From the NCBI GenBank assembly GCA_013812695.1, contig JACCSZ010000184.1:1-11411 (forward strand): a stretch of DNA of 11,411 nucleotides, written 5' to 3'. This document shows, piece after piece, positions 1 to 7,012 of the stretch. Position 1 is the stretch's first letter, and the number at the start of each line of letters is the position of its first letter. Source of the stretch: Gemmatimonadales bacterium. GTDB taxonomy: Bacteria > Gemmatimonadota > Gemmatimonadetes > Gemmatimonadales > GWC2-71-9. The translations under genes were made by a program, and so were the position numbers. A model generated the notes under the pieces. That model was given only the letters and a program-made list of their open reading frames with translations, was not told the DNA's origin and searched no databases.

Positions 1-313
1 CAAGGGTCCGCGCCACGAGCGGCACGGTCTGGAAAAAGGTCCCGTTCTCTCCGGCCGGAGTGAGGCCCAGCCGGCGCGCCTCGCCGGCGAGGTAGGCGGT
101 GCCCCTCACGTTGCCGAGCGTGCCGGCCGCCCGGCCCATCATGGAATCGTCGGCGAAGATGGCGAGGCGGGCGCGCAGATCAGCGGCGGTGATGGCGGGA
201 GCGGTGCCGGTGGGTGTTGCCGTACCCGGGGCGGGGGAGGACGGCGAGCAAGCCAGGAGAGGCAGCACGATCGCGGCCGCGCCGAATCTGGCGCGTGACG
301 ATGCACGGGGCAC
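1..313 (-). CDS. M28-family peptidase lipoprotein, N-terminal part (runs off the window)
   Basis: About 104 codons are visible, starting from GTG at 313-311; the rest lies beyond position 1. The start is supported by GGAG on the minus strand (323-320) six bases upstream. Residues 1-22 form a lipoprotein signal: arginines in the n-region, a hydrophobic stretch (AAAIVLPLL), then the lipobox LLAC with the lipidated Cys at residue 22. A Ser/Pro/Thr/Ala-rich linker follows. Residues 45-61 read DLRARLAIFADDSMMGR and continue into AGTLGN, then a segment ending in LGLTPAGENGTFFQTVPL. From memory this is the usual N-terminal region of secreted M28 zinc aminopeptidases in Gemmatimonadota; such proteins are typically about 450-570 residues. 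The metal-binding catalytic residues lie outside the window, so activity cannot be judged. It is divergent from the YIP1 fragment at 465. The family call rests on pattern recognition of the N-terminus only. Confidence 0.75.
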   Translation of the reverse strand, partial: MPRASSRARFGAAAIVLPLLACSPSSPAPGTATPTGTAPAITAADLRARLAIFADDSMMGRAAGTLGNVRGTAYLAGEARRLGLTPAGENGTFFQTVPLVARTL

Positions 314-464
314 AAAGGTCTCCGGGGACTGGAGGCGTCGGGTCGGGAATCTAGGGATCATACGGCCGATCGGGAATCCGGGTTTCCCGGCATCTGGACG
401 CCGGCCCCTCAACACCGCAGTATATCTGCGGCTCCGCACCTACCTCCTTCTTCTGGAGTGCCCG
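314..464. promoter_or_regulatory. Divergent intergenic region with two small inverted repeats
   Basis: This 151-base region separates the peptidase start (313, minus) from the YIP1 start (465, plus) and should hold promoters for both. It contains the hairpin-capable CCGCAG-TATAT-CTGCGG at 415-431 and CCGGG-TTT-CCCGG at 378-390. The second overlaps an alternative pairing, CGGGAA (371-376) with TTCCCG (384-389). The 9-mer TCGGGAATC occurs twice, at 343-351 and 370-378, 27 bases apart. A convincing -35/-10 pair could not be assigned: TGGACG (395-400) and TATATC (421-426) are 20 bases apart, which is too long. The GGAG at 455-458 is a well-placed ribosome binding site for the ATG at 465. Confidence 0.4.
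415..431. repeat. Inverted repeat, 6-bp arms with a 5-base AT-only spacer
   Basis: The sequence CCGCAGTATATCTGCGG has perfect 6-base arms around TATAT. It lies 33 bases before the YIP1 start codon, within the likely 5' untranslated or promoter region. It could be a dyad operator or a small hairpin. There is no following T-tract, so it is not an intrinsic terminator on either strand. Confidence 0.4.
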
Positions 465-740
465 ATGAACCTCGTCGATCGCGTGAAGCGCATCCTGCTG
501 AGTCCCCAGCCGGAGTGGCAGGTGATCGACGATGAAGTCACGTCGCCGGGCGCCCTGTACACCGGCTACATCGTCCCGCTCGCCGCGATCGGACCGCTCG
601 CCTCCGTGATCGGCTACTCGGTGTTCGGCGTCCGGATGCCACGCCACGGCGCTATCGCCGGCCCGAGGCGCGGGGCGGGCTCGAGCGGTTCATGTCGGAT
701 GCCGTGGTTGCCGATTTCCGAAGGGCCCGGCCGGAGTTGA
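465..740 (+). pseudogene. YIP1-family membrane protein, truncated N-terminal fragment
   Basis: The ATG at 465 has GGAG six bases upstream. The first roughly 59 residues begin MNLVDRVKRILLSPQPEW and continue through a first hydrophobic segment (YTGYIVPLAAIGPLASVIGY) to FGVRMP. From memory this is the standard start of bacterial YIP1-family integral membrane proteins, which usually run to about 190-220 residues with five or so helices. After about base 640 the frame turns into Arg/Gly/Pro-rich sequence with no hydrophobic segments and stops at 738-740, giving only 91 codons. The remaining YIP1 helices are not present in any frame downstream; another protein's C-terminus begins there instead. 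I therefore treat it as a gene broken by deletion or rearrangement, or by an assembly join. A functional short protein is unlikely. Confidence 0.65.
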
Positions 741-1072
741 TTCTGGTGCTCCGGCACGGACCAGATGACGGGCGGTCAGGCGTGCGGCGCGTCGATTATC
801 TCCGCTACTTTCGGATGGACGAGCGGTTCGACGCGTTGTTTCGGACCTACGGCCATCTCGCGGATGTGGGGCAGTACCGCATCTTCCAGCGTGGGGCCGC
901 CGGCCGCTCTCCGGAGCCTCCACCGATGCGAGGCAGCGGTCTGACCACTCGGCAGATCGCACCCGGGCTCGAATGGGACAAGCTCGAGGCCGAGACGATC
1001 GTGCGGGGTGTGAGCTTCATCCTCGTGTTCGCGTTCGTGTACCGGCGGAGACGGGGGCTCGCCTGGAAGTGA
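641..1072 (+). pseudogene. C-terminal fragment of a glycosyltransferase-like membrane protein
   Basis: In the frame that ends with TGA at 1070-1072, coding-like sequence starts at about 641, directly after YIP1 resemblance ends in another frame. An ATG at 692 (M-S-D-A-V-V-A-D-F) would allow a 126-residue product, but protein-like sequence extends upstream of it (TPRRYRRPEARGGLERF), so 692 is probably internal. The run containing RPELILVLRHGPDD, DYLRYFRMDERFDALFRTY and VGQYRIFQRG resembles the soluble C-terminal end of GT39-like bacterial membrane glycosyltransferases, in which a loop reading 'P.liLv' and a final '.Y.vy.R' strand are common (from memory). A last hydrophobic segment (IVRGVSFILVFAFVY) precedes a basic tail, RRRRGLAWK. 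No N-terminal multi-helix catalytic part is present. The final four bases overlap the GTG start of the next gene. Confidence 0.5.
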
Positions 1073-2784
1073 ACGGTCAGACCGCGGACCCCAATGTCTC
1101 TCCATCAAGTGTTCGTGATGGGCCGCGAGCCTTCAACTTGTCCATTGCTGGCCTCTTCGCCCTCGGAATCTCGCTGCGTCTCTGGCACTACACTGCTCGG
1201 CGATCTCTCTGGATAGATGAGGCCCGGCTCGCACTCAACATAGGTGCCCGCGATTTTGCTGGATTGGTTCGCCCGCTCGATTACGACCAAGCCGCTCCAC
1301 CGCTCTTTCTCGCCGTAGAGAAGCTTGCCACGTCGGTGATCGGTATGAGCGAGCTCAGTCTACGACTTTTTCCTATGATTGCCGGGATCGCAGTGCTATT
1401 CCTGACATTCTGGTTGGTACGCCCTCTCGTCTCGCACCGTGAGACGGCGATTGTCACGACGATCACTGCGATTTCTCCGGTGTTAGTCTATTACTCGAAC
1501 GAGGTGAAACCCTACATAGTCGATGCTGCCGTTGCCGCGACTCTCGTGCTTCTCGCGCGTGTCGCTGCCGCGAAACCGACGCAGACAAATGTTGTTGGCT
1601 TGTCGACCGCTGGTGTTCTCGCGATCTTGTTGTCGACGCCATCAGTGTTCGTGTTAAGCGGGGTCGGCGCGAGTTGGTTCTTCACTCGTCGCACTCAGAG
1701 ACTGCGCTGGCCCCATGCGCTCATGATCGCCGTCCCGGCCGGAATAACATTGGCGTGCGCATATTTTCTAGTGTATAGGGGAAACGTCGCTAGCCCGTAT
1801 CTGAAAGTATTTTGGGGATATCGACTGCTCGACCCCTTTCAGCCCGAGTGGGCTCCGCGAATCTGGTTCGCCATTCGAGAGATCGTCACAGGGTTACTGA
1901 CAGGGAAAGCGACTGATCGGGATATCGGACTTCTGTGGAGGTACCTCAGTCATTCTTTCACAGCGGTAGGCTTGCTCTTGATCGCGCTTGGTACCGTACG
2001 CATCCGCCGGCGCGTTGGGCCTTTTCAAGCCGCACTCATAGTCAATCCGGTGGTTATGGTGTTCGCGGCGTCCTTCGTAGGGTTATATCCTATCGCCCTC
2101 CGATTGACCCTATACGCGGCGCCATTTCTGTTGTTGCTCGTAGTTGCGGGAGGGACAGAGTTGATCGTGTGCCTCCGGGGAGCTGAGTATCGGCTGCTGG
2201 CGTCGACAGTTCTCCTCTCGGCTCTCGCCTCCTCACCTTATTTCACGGCTCTGGCCGCTATCGATCCACACGGTCGGGAGAATTCAAGGCCTCTCATCGC
2301 CGATCTGACTCGAAGTCTCCGCTCAGACGAGTCGGTTTACATCGACGCTGGCTCGCTACCAGCGTGGATTTTCTACTCTACCGACTGGGGCAATCCGGAT
2401 CGAGCTCGGCTGGCATTCGCGGCCAGAGTTGGAAGCTCTGGCGGACCAGCATTTGAGAATGCCGCGCCACGACGGAGACACGTGGCCAACGAGGGGGATG
2501 AGCTAATTTACGATGGCCCATATGGACCGGAGGTATATGGTTTGTTTACAGGACTTCAGTGGAGATGGGGGCGTGGATTAGCTCAGCAAACGCCAGACTC
2601 GGGATGGACGGCCAACGAATCTCGTAGAATGATGCTGCGATCCGACAAACAATGGTGGGCGCTCTTTGTGCGTGATTTCGGGTCTTCAGCGCTCTTGCGG
2701 TCTGCGTTCGAGAGCGCTGGGGCCAAAGAGACAATGCAACGGCGGTCAGGACTGGTTCAGTTGGTGCGTTATAACAGAGAGTAA
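1069..2784 (+). CDS. GT39/GT-C-type polytopic membrane glycosyltransferase
   Basis: The predicted product is a 571-residue polytopic protein. I chose GTG at 1069, which overlaps the upstream TGA as GTGA and suggests translational coupling; the frame is open further upstream, but that part lies inside the previous coding sequence. There is no well-spaced Shine-Dalgarno. After a short cytoplasmic N-terminus and first helix (about residues 23-38), the first outer loop has WIDEAR with Asp50-Glu51, the acidic pair expected in GT-C enzymes that use polyprenyl-phosphate sugars. A later motif, YYSNEVKPY (around residue 150), matches the 'YsqE.RpY' element common in GT39 proteins. About ten further hydrophobic segments follow, ending near residue 390-410. 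A hydrophilic C-terminal domain of roughly 150 residues is probably periplasmic. Likely role: transfer of a lipid-linked sugar onto a glycan or lipid on the outer face of the inner membrane; the substrate is unknown. Its base composition is clearly lower in GC than the sequence before 1070. Confidence 0.75.
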   Translation: MNGQTADPNVSPSSVRDGPRAFNLSIAGLFALGISLRLWHYTARRSLWIDEARLALNIGARDFAGLVRPLDYDQAAPPLFLAVEKLATSVIGMSELSLRLFPMIAGIAVLFLTFWLVRPLVSHRETAIVTTITAISPVLVYYSNEVKPYIVDAAVAATLVLLARVAAAKPTQTNVVGLSTAGVLAILLSTPSVFVLSGVGASWFFTRRTQRLRWPHALMIAVPAGITLACAYFLVYRGNVASPYLKVFWGYRLLDPFQPEWAPRIWFAIREIVTGLLTGKATDRDIGLLWRYLSHSFTAVGLLLIALGTVRIRRRVGPFQAALIVNPVVMVFAASFVGLYPIALRLTLYAAPFLLLLVVAGGTELIVCLRGAEYRLLASTVLLSALASSPYFTALAAIDPHGRENSRPLIADLTRSLRSDESVYIDAGSLPAWIFYSTDWGNPDRARLAFAARVGSSGGPAFENAAPRRRHVANEGDELIYDGPYGPEVYGLFTGLQWRWGRGLAQQTPDSGWTANESRRMMLRSDKQWWALFVRDFGSSALLRSAFESAGAKETMQRRSGLVQLVRYNRE

Positions 2785-2835
2785 CTGGCCTCATTCCGGG
2801 TGGTTTCTTCTTGAAGTCTCCTGTGGTCAAAGGGA
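2785..2835. other. Convergent intergenic gap, no clear terminator
   Basis: These 51 bases separate the stop codons of the convergent GT39-type gene (plus) and the GT2 gene (minus). The only dyad seen is CTTC-TT-GAAG, which is too short to be called a terminator. Confidence 0.5.
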
Positions 2836-3645
2836 TTACCATCGCTGTGCGGCCCTGGCGGCATTGGCGTGAATGTCGCTCGCCAGTAGCAAGGAGAGTT
2901 CTTTACTCGCATACCGTCCGGCTGCCTCATTGAGCTTGATCCGAGCAATGTCCACACAACCATGGCACCCGTCGCGGAACAGACGGACAGAGGAAGACGT
3001 ATTTGTTTCCAGGACGACTGGAATGCGCTTGATGTCTGCTTTGGACTTCAAGGCGAGATAGATAAGCTCGACATCAAACGCGAACCCATCCACTCGAAGC
3101 AGCGGGAAGATTGCGTCTGCGACATCCCCGCGGACTCCTTTTAAGCCGCACTGGGTGTCATAGTAGCCGCCGGTAACGATTCGGCCCACGAACGTTGAGA
3201 AGATGGCGGAAGCGGCTCTCCGCATACGCGGAATCTCCAAGCGGTACCGGGATTGTGGCATCGTGCGGTCACCGATCACGAGATGGAAGCCGTACGTCAG
3301 GATATACTCCATGATCATAGGAAACGCGCGTACGCCAAAGGGAAGATCCACGTCGGTGAATATTCGCACGGCGCCGCGGGCACTCGCCATGCCGGCCCGA
3401 ACGGCCGCTCCCTTCCCTCGATTCTGCTGCAGCTGAACTAGTGTCACGTGTGAATCTGTCGGCAAAGCAGAACCTGGAAAATCGTGTCCCCCATCGTCTA
3501 CCACCACGACCTCCCACTCGAATGACGCATTTGACAGAAACGCGCCTATGGCGGTGACCGACTCCTTGGCTACGCCCGCTGCTCGGAAGCACGGCAAAAT
3601 TACAGAAAGGAGGGGCGTACGACCTGGAGCAGACAGTTCGCTCAC
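2836..3645 (-). CDS. GT2 family glycosyltransferase, dolichyl-phosphate glucose synthase-like
   Basis: The product is a 269-residue soluble GT-A-fold enzyme starting at GTG 3645, which overlaps the stop of the upstream methyltransferase as GTGA. Family features seen: LLSVILPCFRAAG at residues 12-24; the nucleotide-binding strand VVVVDDG (46-52); QNRGKGAAVRAGM (74-86); the metal-binding DVD at 98-100 in IFTDVDLPF; GDRT (125-128); and YDTQCGLKG (162-170), matching the D-T/Q-C-G-x-K element of DPG/DPM synthases. These features favour transfer of a hexose from a nucleotide sugar to polyprenyl phosphate at the cytoplasmic face (ALG5-like). The donor sugar cannot be read from the sequence. There is no C-terminal transmembrane pair, unlike the GtrB-type enzyme at the right edge. 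Partner enzymes could be the neighbouring GT-C-type proteins. A loosely placed GAGAG is the only ribosome binding site candidate. Confidence 0.8.
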   Translation of the reverse strand: MSELSAPGRTPLLSVILPCFRAAGVAKESVTAIGAFLSNASFEWEVVVVDDGGHDFPGSALPTDSHVTLVQLQQNRGKGAAVRAGMASARGAVRIFTDVDLPFGVRAFPMIMEYILTYGFHLVIGDRTMPQSRYRLEIPRMRRAASAIFSTFVGRIVTGGYYDTQCGLKGVRGDVADAIFPLLRVDGFAFDVELIYLALKSKADIKRIPVVLETNTSSSVRLFRDGCHGCVDIARIKLNEAAGRYASKELSLLLASDIHANAARAAQRW

Positions 3646-4580
3646 CTCGCTCTCGCCAGCACGAACAAATCGTAATATGGATTGACGTCGAAAGGTGTCG
3701 ACCGGAGTCGACCTGGCAGGCTACCAAAATCTAGTCCAGTCATGTCACCGAGTCGGTCCAGCGCGAACCCAAGAGTGACAGTAATGCTGACGTACTTTGT
3801 TACAACCACCTGAAACCCAACGTCCGACAGAAGGCGAATCAAGGTCGGCCTCGTGAAAAAGTATAGGTGCTCGGGCACCTTCTTCCAGCCGAGCCACCTT
3901 TTGCCGCTCAGGCGAGCTACGATACTGCGACAATCGGGTGTGGAAAGCGCCAACAGCCCTCCGGATCGCGTAAGCCGTCTAGCTTCGATCAACAACTGTC
4001 GGGGCTGGGGCAGGTGCTCGATGACTTCCCACAGAGTCACGACGTCGAAATGGTTTGATGGGAGGCTCAAACTTGTGAGTGTTCCTGTCCGAACCTTCGC
4101 TCCCAACTTCTCTCGTGCGTAGGTAGCCATGAAGTCGTTCGGCTCCACGCCTTCTGCCTGCCATCCAGCCAAGGTTGCTTGCTCGACGAAGAAGCCTGCG
4201 GCCGCACCCACATCCATTAAGCGCATGTCCCCCGCTGGTTGCGGCAGAAGTTTCAATCGGTTGCGAAAGGTGGTCCTGTGATTCGGTGCGTCCGCGAGGT
4301 AATCACCATAACCGCGCGAGATTGAGTGGCTGCTTGTGAAATACTCCTTGGAGTAGGTGTCCTCAATTGCTTGAGTGTGTGGTTGCGGCCAGAGATACCG
4401 CAGTCCGCACACATCGCAAATCAGGATGTGGTAATCTGAGTGGCAGGTGAAGGGCGAATACCCGGTACTCCCACACACATGGCAACATGCCTCGTCGAAC
4501 GTAATGGCTTTGGGGGGTGTGGTCATGTCCGGCTCTTTCACATTCCTGCCGGTGAATTGGGGCGACAGCTTCTGTCTCAT
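3642..4580 (-). CDS. Class I SAM-dependent methyltransferase with N-terminal zinc-ribbon motif
   Basis: The start is uncertain. ATG 4580 has GGAG five bases upstream and gives 312 residues. ATG 4526 (MTTPPK) gives 294 residues with a weaker AGAG, and places the cysteines closer to the N-terminus, as is usual for this family. Numbering from 4526: CHVC (15-18) and CDVC (37-40) form a probable four-Cys zinc-binding element. It is followed by a linker, SAM-binding motif I LMDVGAAAGFF (103-113), an acidic residue ending strand 2 (GVEPND), and WEVIEHL near 175. HLYFFTRPTL near 230 is typical of Methyltransf_23-like enzymes that sit in polysaccharide loci. The likely substrate is a sugar or lipid-linked sugar, perhaps for capping or decoration, which is inference. 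It is translationally coupled to the GT2 gene at 2836-3645 and divergent from the membrane protein gene at 4649. Confidence 0.78.
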   Translation of the reverse strand: MRQKLSPQFTGRNVKEPDMTTPPKAITFDEACCHVCGSTGYSPFTCHSDYHILICDVCGLRYLWPQPHTQAIEDTYSKEYFTSSHSISRGYGDYLADAPNHRTTFRNRLKLLPQPAGDMRLMDVGAAAGFFVEQATLAGWQAEGVEPNDFMATYAREKLGAKVRTGTLTSLSLPSNHFDVVTLWEVIEHLPQPRQLLIEARRLTRSGGLLALSTPDCRSIVARLSGKRWLGWKKVPEHLYFFTRPTLIRLLSDVGFQVVVTKYVSITVTLGFALDRLGDMTGLDFGSLPGRLRSTPFDVNPYYDLFVLARAR

Positions 4581-4648
4581 ATCAGCTCCATCGCGCTGCA
4601 CGACAGCAGGCAAATCTGCGATTGACCGCTGACCGGAGCGCTTGCACC
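4581..4648. promoter_or_regulatory. Short divergent promoter region
   Basis: If the starts at 4580 (minus) and 4649 (plus) are right, only 68 bases separate two divergent genes, so promoters for both units must lie here or reach into the coding sequences. GGAG at 4593-4586 on the minus strand and GGAG at 4634-4637 on the plus strand are the only signals visible. No confident -35/-10 pair was found. Confidence 0.3.
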
Positions 4649-6196
4649 GTGCTCGAACCCAAACGAGTCCGTCAGAAGCTGGCACGACTTATGGACGGAG
4701 CATGCGTGGTCATGCTCCTAGCCATCGCTTGGAGTCTCTATCGGCCAATGACTGCGAGCCCGTTCGACATCATCGACTTTTCTGAGTTTCTACCGGTACT
4801 TCAGCAGAGTAAAGGCATTTTAAGCTCGATCGATTCGCTCCGGGAGTACTTCGCGACGCAAGGTAGGACCAATATCGGCACATATTCGTACATTGCAGTG
4901 GGTTGGGCCCTGTTCGGACTGCAGAGCGAAGGGTGGCAGCTCGCGGTGTGGGTCACCATGGCGGTACTGGTTGTTGCAGTATTTCTGGTCGGCAGAGGGT
5001 GGAAATGGAGTAGGTCTGCTGCGTTTCTCGCATCCGCAATGCTCGTGTCATCCAGCCCTGCGGCCGAAGGTTGGACGAGACTCACTGGTGAGCCGCTTGC
5101 GTGCAGCCTCTTCATCGGGGCGGTAGCGCTTGCAGTTCGATTGCGGAATTCGTCAACACATAAGGCGACTGTGGTTGCCTTTACCCTGTTGTGCGCCGGG
5201 CTGATCCTTGTAAAGGAGATTTTTGTTTGCCTTGTGCCTGTAATCCTGGCGATTATGTGGGTTGGCGCTATAGGCAGCGAGAAAGGGGCCGCTAGCCGAC
5301 GTTTGACGATCGTAACCGTCGTTGTTGGATTAGTGGTGATGCTGCGAATTGGCTGGGCAGCGGTAGTCCTTTCGACCGCGCCTGAGGCGGCATATGGCGG
5401 TTTGTATCGAGCCGACCACAGCTTCAGCGCTCGCGTTCTTCCAATCTTCCTAACTATCCTCTTGCCTTCTCGGGCCGAGCTTCATCCATGGGCACTCCGC
5501 TTGCTCATTCCGGCCAATATCCTTTTCCTTCTAGCCCTAGGAGTATCTTGGTTTGGTTGCGGCGTGAGACTGACACGCCGCGAAGTCGCGGGCTTTGGAG
5601 TATTCTGCAGTACTGTGGTGCTGGTTGGGGTTCTTGCGTATGCCCCCTGGCCCCGCTTCGAATCTTTTTACGCTCTCCCATTTGCGCTAGGACCTCTCGC
5701 AATGATCGGGCATGGACTTAGTCGAGTCCAACGACTACGCCCTCGCCTTGCCATCATCGCGACCTTATGTGCAGCTGGCTCCGTATTGCTTGCTGGGGGA
5801 GGGGCGCTTCGAGTTGCGGCGTCCACCAAGGCACGTCGAAATGTTGAACACGCCGTGGTACAGTCCATTTCGCGGCAGACTGCGGCCGTGACACTGGTAC
5901 GCGCGGGGCGCGCAAACCAGGAATGGCAGGGCACGGGTCGGACCATGAGGCGGTACGCGGCGGTGTTCGAATTGCGATGGCCGCCCGGGGGCACCCTGGA
6001 CTTGACGTGCAACGACGCGCGCAGTCCTTCATTGATTCAAGGGCAACGCGTCGTAGTCACCTATGTGAATGAGTGTGGAGCGTCGGAGCGAAAGGAAGTG
6101 GTGACTTTTGTCTCACACTTTTCTTATCTGGACGGGTTCCTGCAGGTCCAACCGGACTCGATCAGGATTGATGTCGCACAACCCGTGACCCCGTGA
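4649..6196 (+). CDS. Polytopic membrane protein, possibly GT-C-like; function unknown
   Basis: The product is about 515 residues from GTG 4649 (VLEPKRVRQKLARLM). That start keeps a basic N-terminus just before the first helix and has GGAG eleven bases upstream. TTG 4622 and ATG 4691 are alternatives, and the start is not certain. A first helix (CVVMLLAIAWSLY) is followed by a polar loop with DIIDFSEFLPVL and TNIGTYSYIAVG, then roughly nine more hydrophobic segments. After the last helix (about residue 380) comes a hydrophilic domain of about 130 residues with two Cys (LTCNDAR and NECGASE), probably on the outer face. The topology of helix, acidic outer loop, many helices and soluble tail resembles GT-C glycosyltransferases. 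However, the usual Asp-Glu pair in the first loop is absent; DFSEF may replace it. It could instead be a non-catalytic surface-glycan membrane protein. It shares the lower GC of its left neighbours. Confidence 0.55.
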   Translation: MLEPKRVRQKLARLMDGACVVMLLAIAWSLYRPMTASPFDIIDFSEFLPVLQQSKGILSSIDSLREYFATQGRTNIGTYSYIAVGWALFGLQSEGWQLAVWVTMAVLVVAVFLVGRGWKWSRSAAFLASAMLVSSSPAAEGWTRLTGEPLACSLFIGAVALAVRLRNSSTHKATVVAFTLLCAGLILVKEIFVCLVPVILAIMWVGAIGSEKGAASRRLTIVTVVVGLVVMLRIGWAAVVLSTAPEAAYGGLYRADHSFSARVLPIFLTILLPSRAELHPWALRLLIPANILFLLALGVSWFGCGVRLTRREVAGFGVFCSTVVLVGVLAYAPWPRFESFYALPFALGPLAMIGHGLSRVQRLRPRLAIIATLCAAGSVLLAGGGALRVAASTKARRNVEHAVVQSISRQTAAVTLVRAGRANQEWQGTGRTMRRYAAVFELRWPPGGTLDLTCNDARSPSLIQGQRVVVTYVNECGASERKEVVTFVSHFSYLDGFLQVQPDSIRIDVAQPVTP

Positions 6197-6283
6197 GGGT
6201 TGATAACATCATCGGGAAACGTTCCGAAAGTGCGTCTCCCAAGTGTCCGTCGACGCCACTATCCCTCAGCGAGAGTTGTGAGC
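6197..6283 (+). other. Leader between two co-directional genes
   Basis: This 87-base spacer precedes the GT2 gene at 6284. The same frame is open back to TTG 6200, but the encoded residues (K-V-R-L-P-S-V-R-R-R-H-Y) do not resemble the GT2 family start, so I leave it untranslated. Only a 4-base-arm dyad (GGAA-ACG-TTCC) was seen; no terminator or promoter could be assigned. Confidence 0.4.
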
Positions 6284-7012
6284 ATGAATCTCGACCCTCG
6301 ACTTTCTGTAATCATCCCGGTGTTCAATGAAGAGAAGACGATCGGCGTCATCGTGGAGCGAGTGCGGCAGGTGCCTCTCCCGATCGAGATCGTCGCGGTG
6401 AACGACGCGTCCTCTGACGGGACTGCCGAGATACTGGACTCGCTTCGCGCATCCGGGACCGTGGACATCGTTGTGCACCACCCGAGCAATCGAGGCAAGG
6501 GCTGCGCGCTACGGTCAGGGATCGCGCACGCGACAGGTGAGTTTATCGTCGTCCAGGACGGTGACCTCGAGTACGATCCGGCCGAGTACCCGCAGCTTCT
6601 AGCGCCTTTGCTGAGCGGGAAGGCCGATGCTGTGTTTGGCTCCCGGTTTCTTGGGGGGCCGCACCGGGTGCTGTACTTCTGGCACTCAGTGGGCAATACA
6701 TTTCTGACGCTTCTGTCGAACATGTTTACTGACTTGAACCTCACCGACATGGAAACCTGCTACAAGATGGTCCGAGCGCCGCTGATGAAATCGCTCCCGC
6801 TCACCAGCGATCGGTTCGGTTTCGAGCCTGAGATCACCGCGCGGCTGGCCCAAGCCGGGGCCCGGATCTGGGAGGTGCCGATCTCCTACGCGGGGCGAAC
6901 CTACGCGGAGGGGAAGAAAATTAGCTGGCGGGACGGCGTTGCGGCGATCTTCCATATTGTGCGATTCAACCTTAACCGGCCGCGCATTCCGGATCTCACG
7001 GTGCCGACCTGA
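6284..7012 (+). CDS. GT2 family glycosyltransferase, polyprenyl-phosphate mannose synthase (DPM)-like
   Basis: The product is a 242-residue soluble GT-A enzyme starting at ATG 6284, where family sequence begins (LSVIIPVFNEEKTIG, residues 7-21). Visible motifs are IVAVNDASSDGT (36-47) for nucleotide binding, HPSNRGKGCALRSG (66-79), and the metal-binding DGD (92-94) in VVQDGDLEYDP. GSRF (119-122), TDMETCYKMVR (near 152) and FGFEPEITARLA follow. These are the classic elements of DPM/DPG-synthase-like enzymes, which move a hexose from a nucleotide donor to polyprenyl phosphate on the cytoplasmic membrane face. Length is normal for versions without C-terminal membrane helices. It lies 87 bases after the membrane protein gene and could supply lipid-linked sugar to it or to the GT39-type enzyme. 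The upstream GAGAG is only a modest ribosome binding site. The donor sugar is not readable from the sequence. Confidence 0.85.
   Translation: MNLDPRLSVIIPVFNEEKTIGVIVERVRQVPLPIEIVAVNDASSDGTAEILDSLRASGTVDIVVHHPSNRGKGCALRSGIAHATGEFIVVQDGDLEYDPAEYPQLLAPLLSGKADAVFGSRFLGGPHRVLYFWHSVGNTFLTLLSNMFTDLNLTDMETCYKMVRAPLMKSLPLTSDRFGFEPEITARLAQAGARIWEVPISYAGRTYAEGKKISWRDGVAAIFHIVRFNLNRPRIPDLTVPT

Noticed and set aside
99..464. In-frame extension of the YIP1 fragment upstream of ATG 465
   Set aside because: It is antisense to the peptidase lipoprotein gene and then intergenic. ATG 465 has a good ribosome binding site, and the YIP1 family sequence begins there.
973..1068. Longer N-terminus for the GT39-type protein from ATG 973
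   Set aside because: The extra residues fall within the upstream fragment's coding frame and do not look like a family N-terminus. GTG 1069 gives the expected short segment before helix 1.
3853..4164. Small open frames antisense to the zinc-ribbon methyltransferase
   Set aside because: The methyltransferase frame carries clear SAM-binding motifs, whereas these frames carry none.
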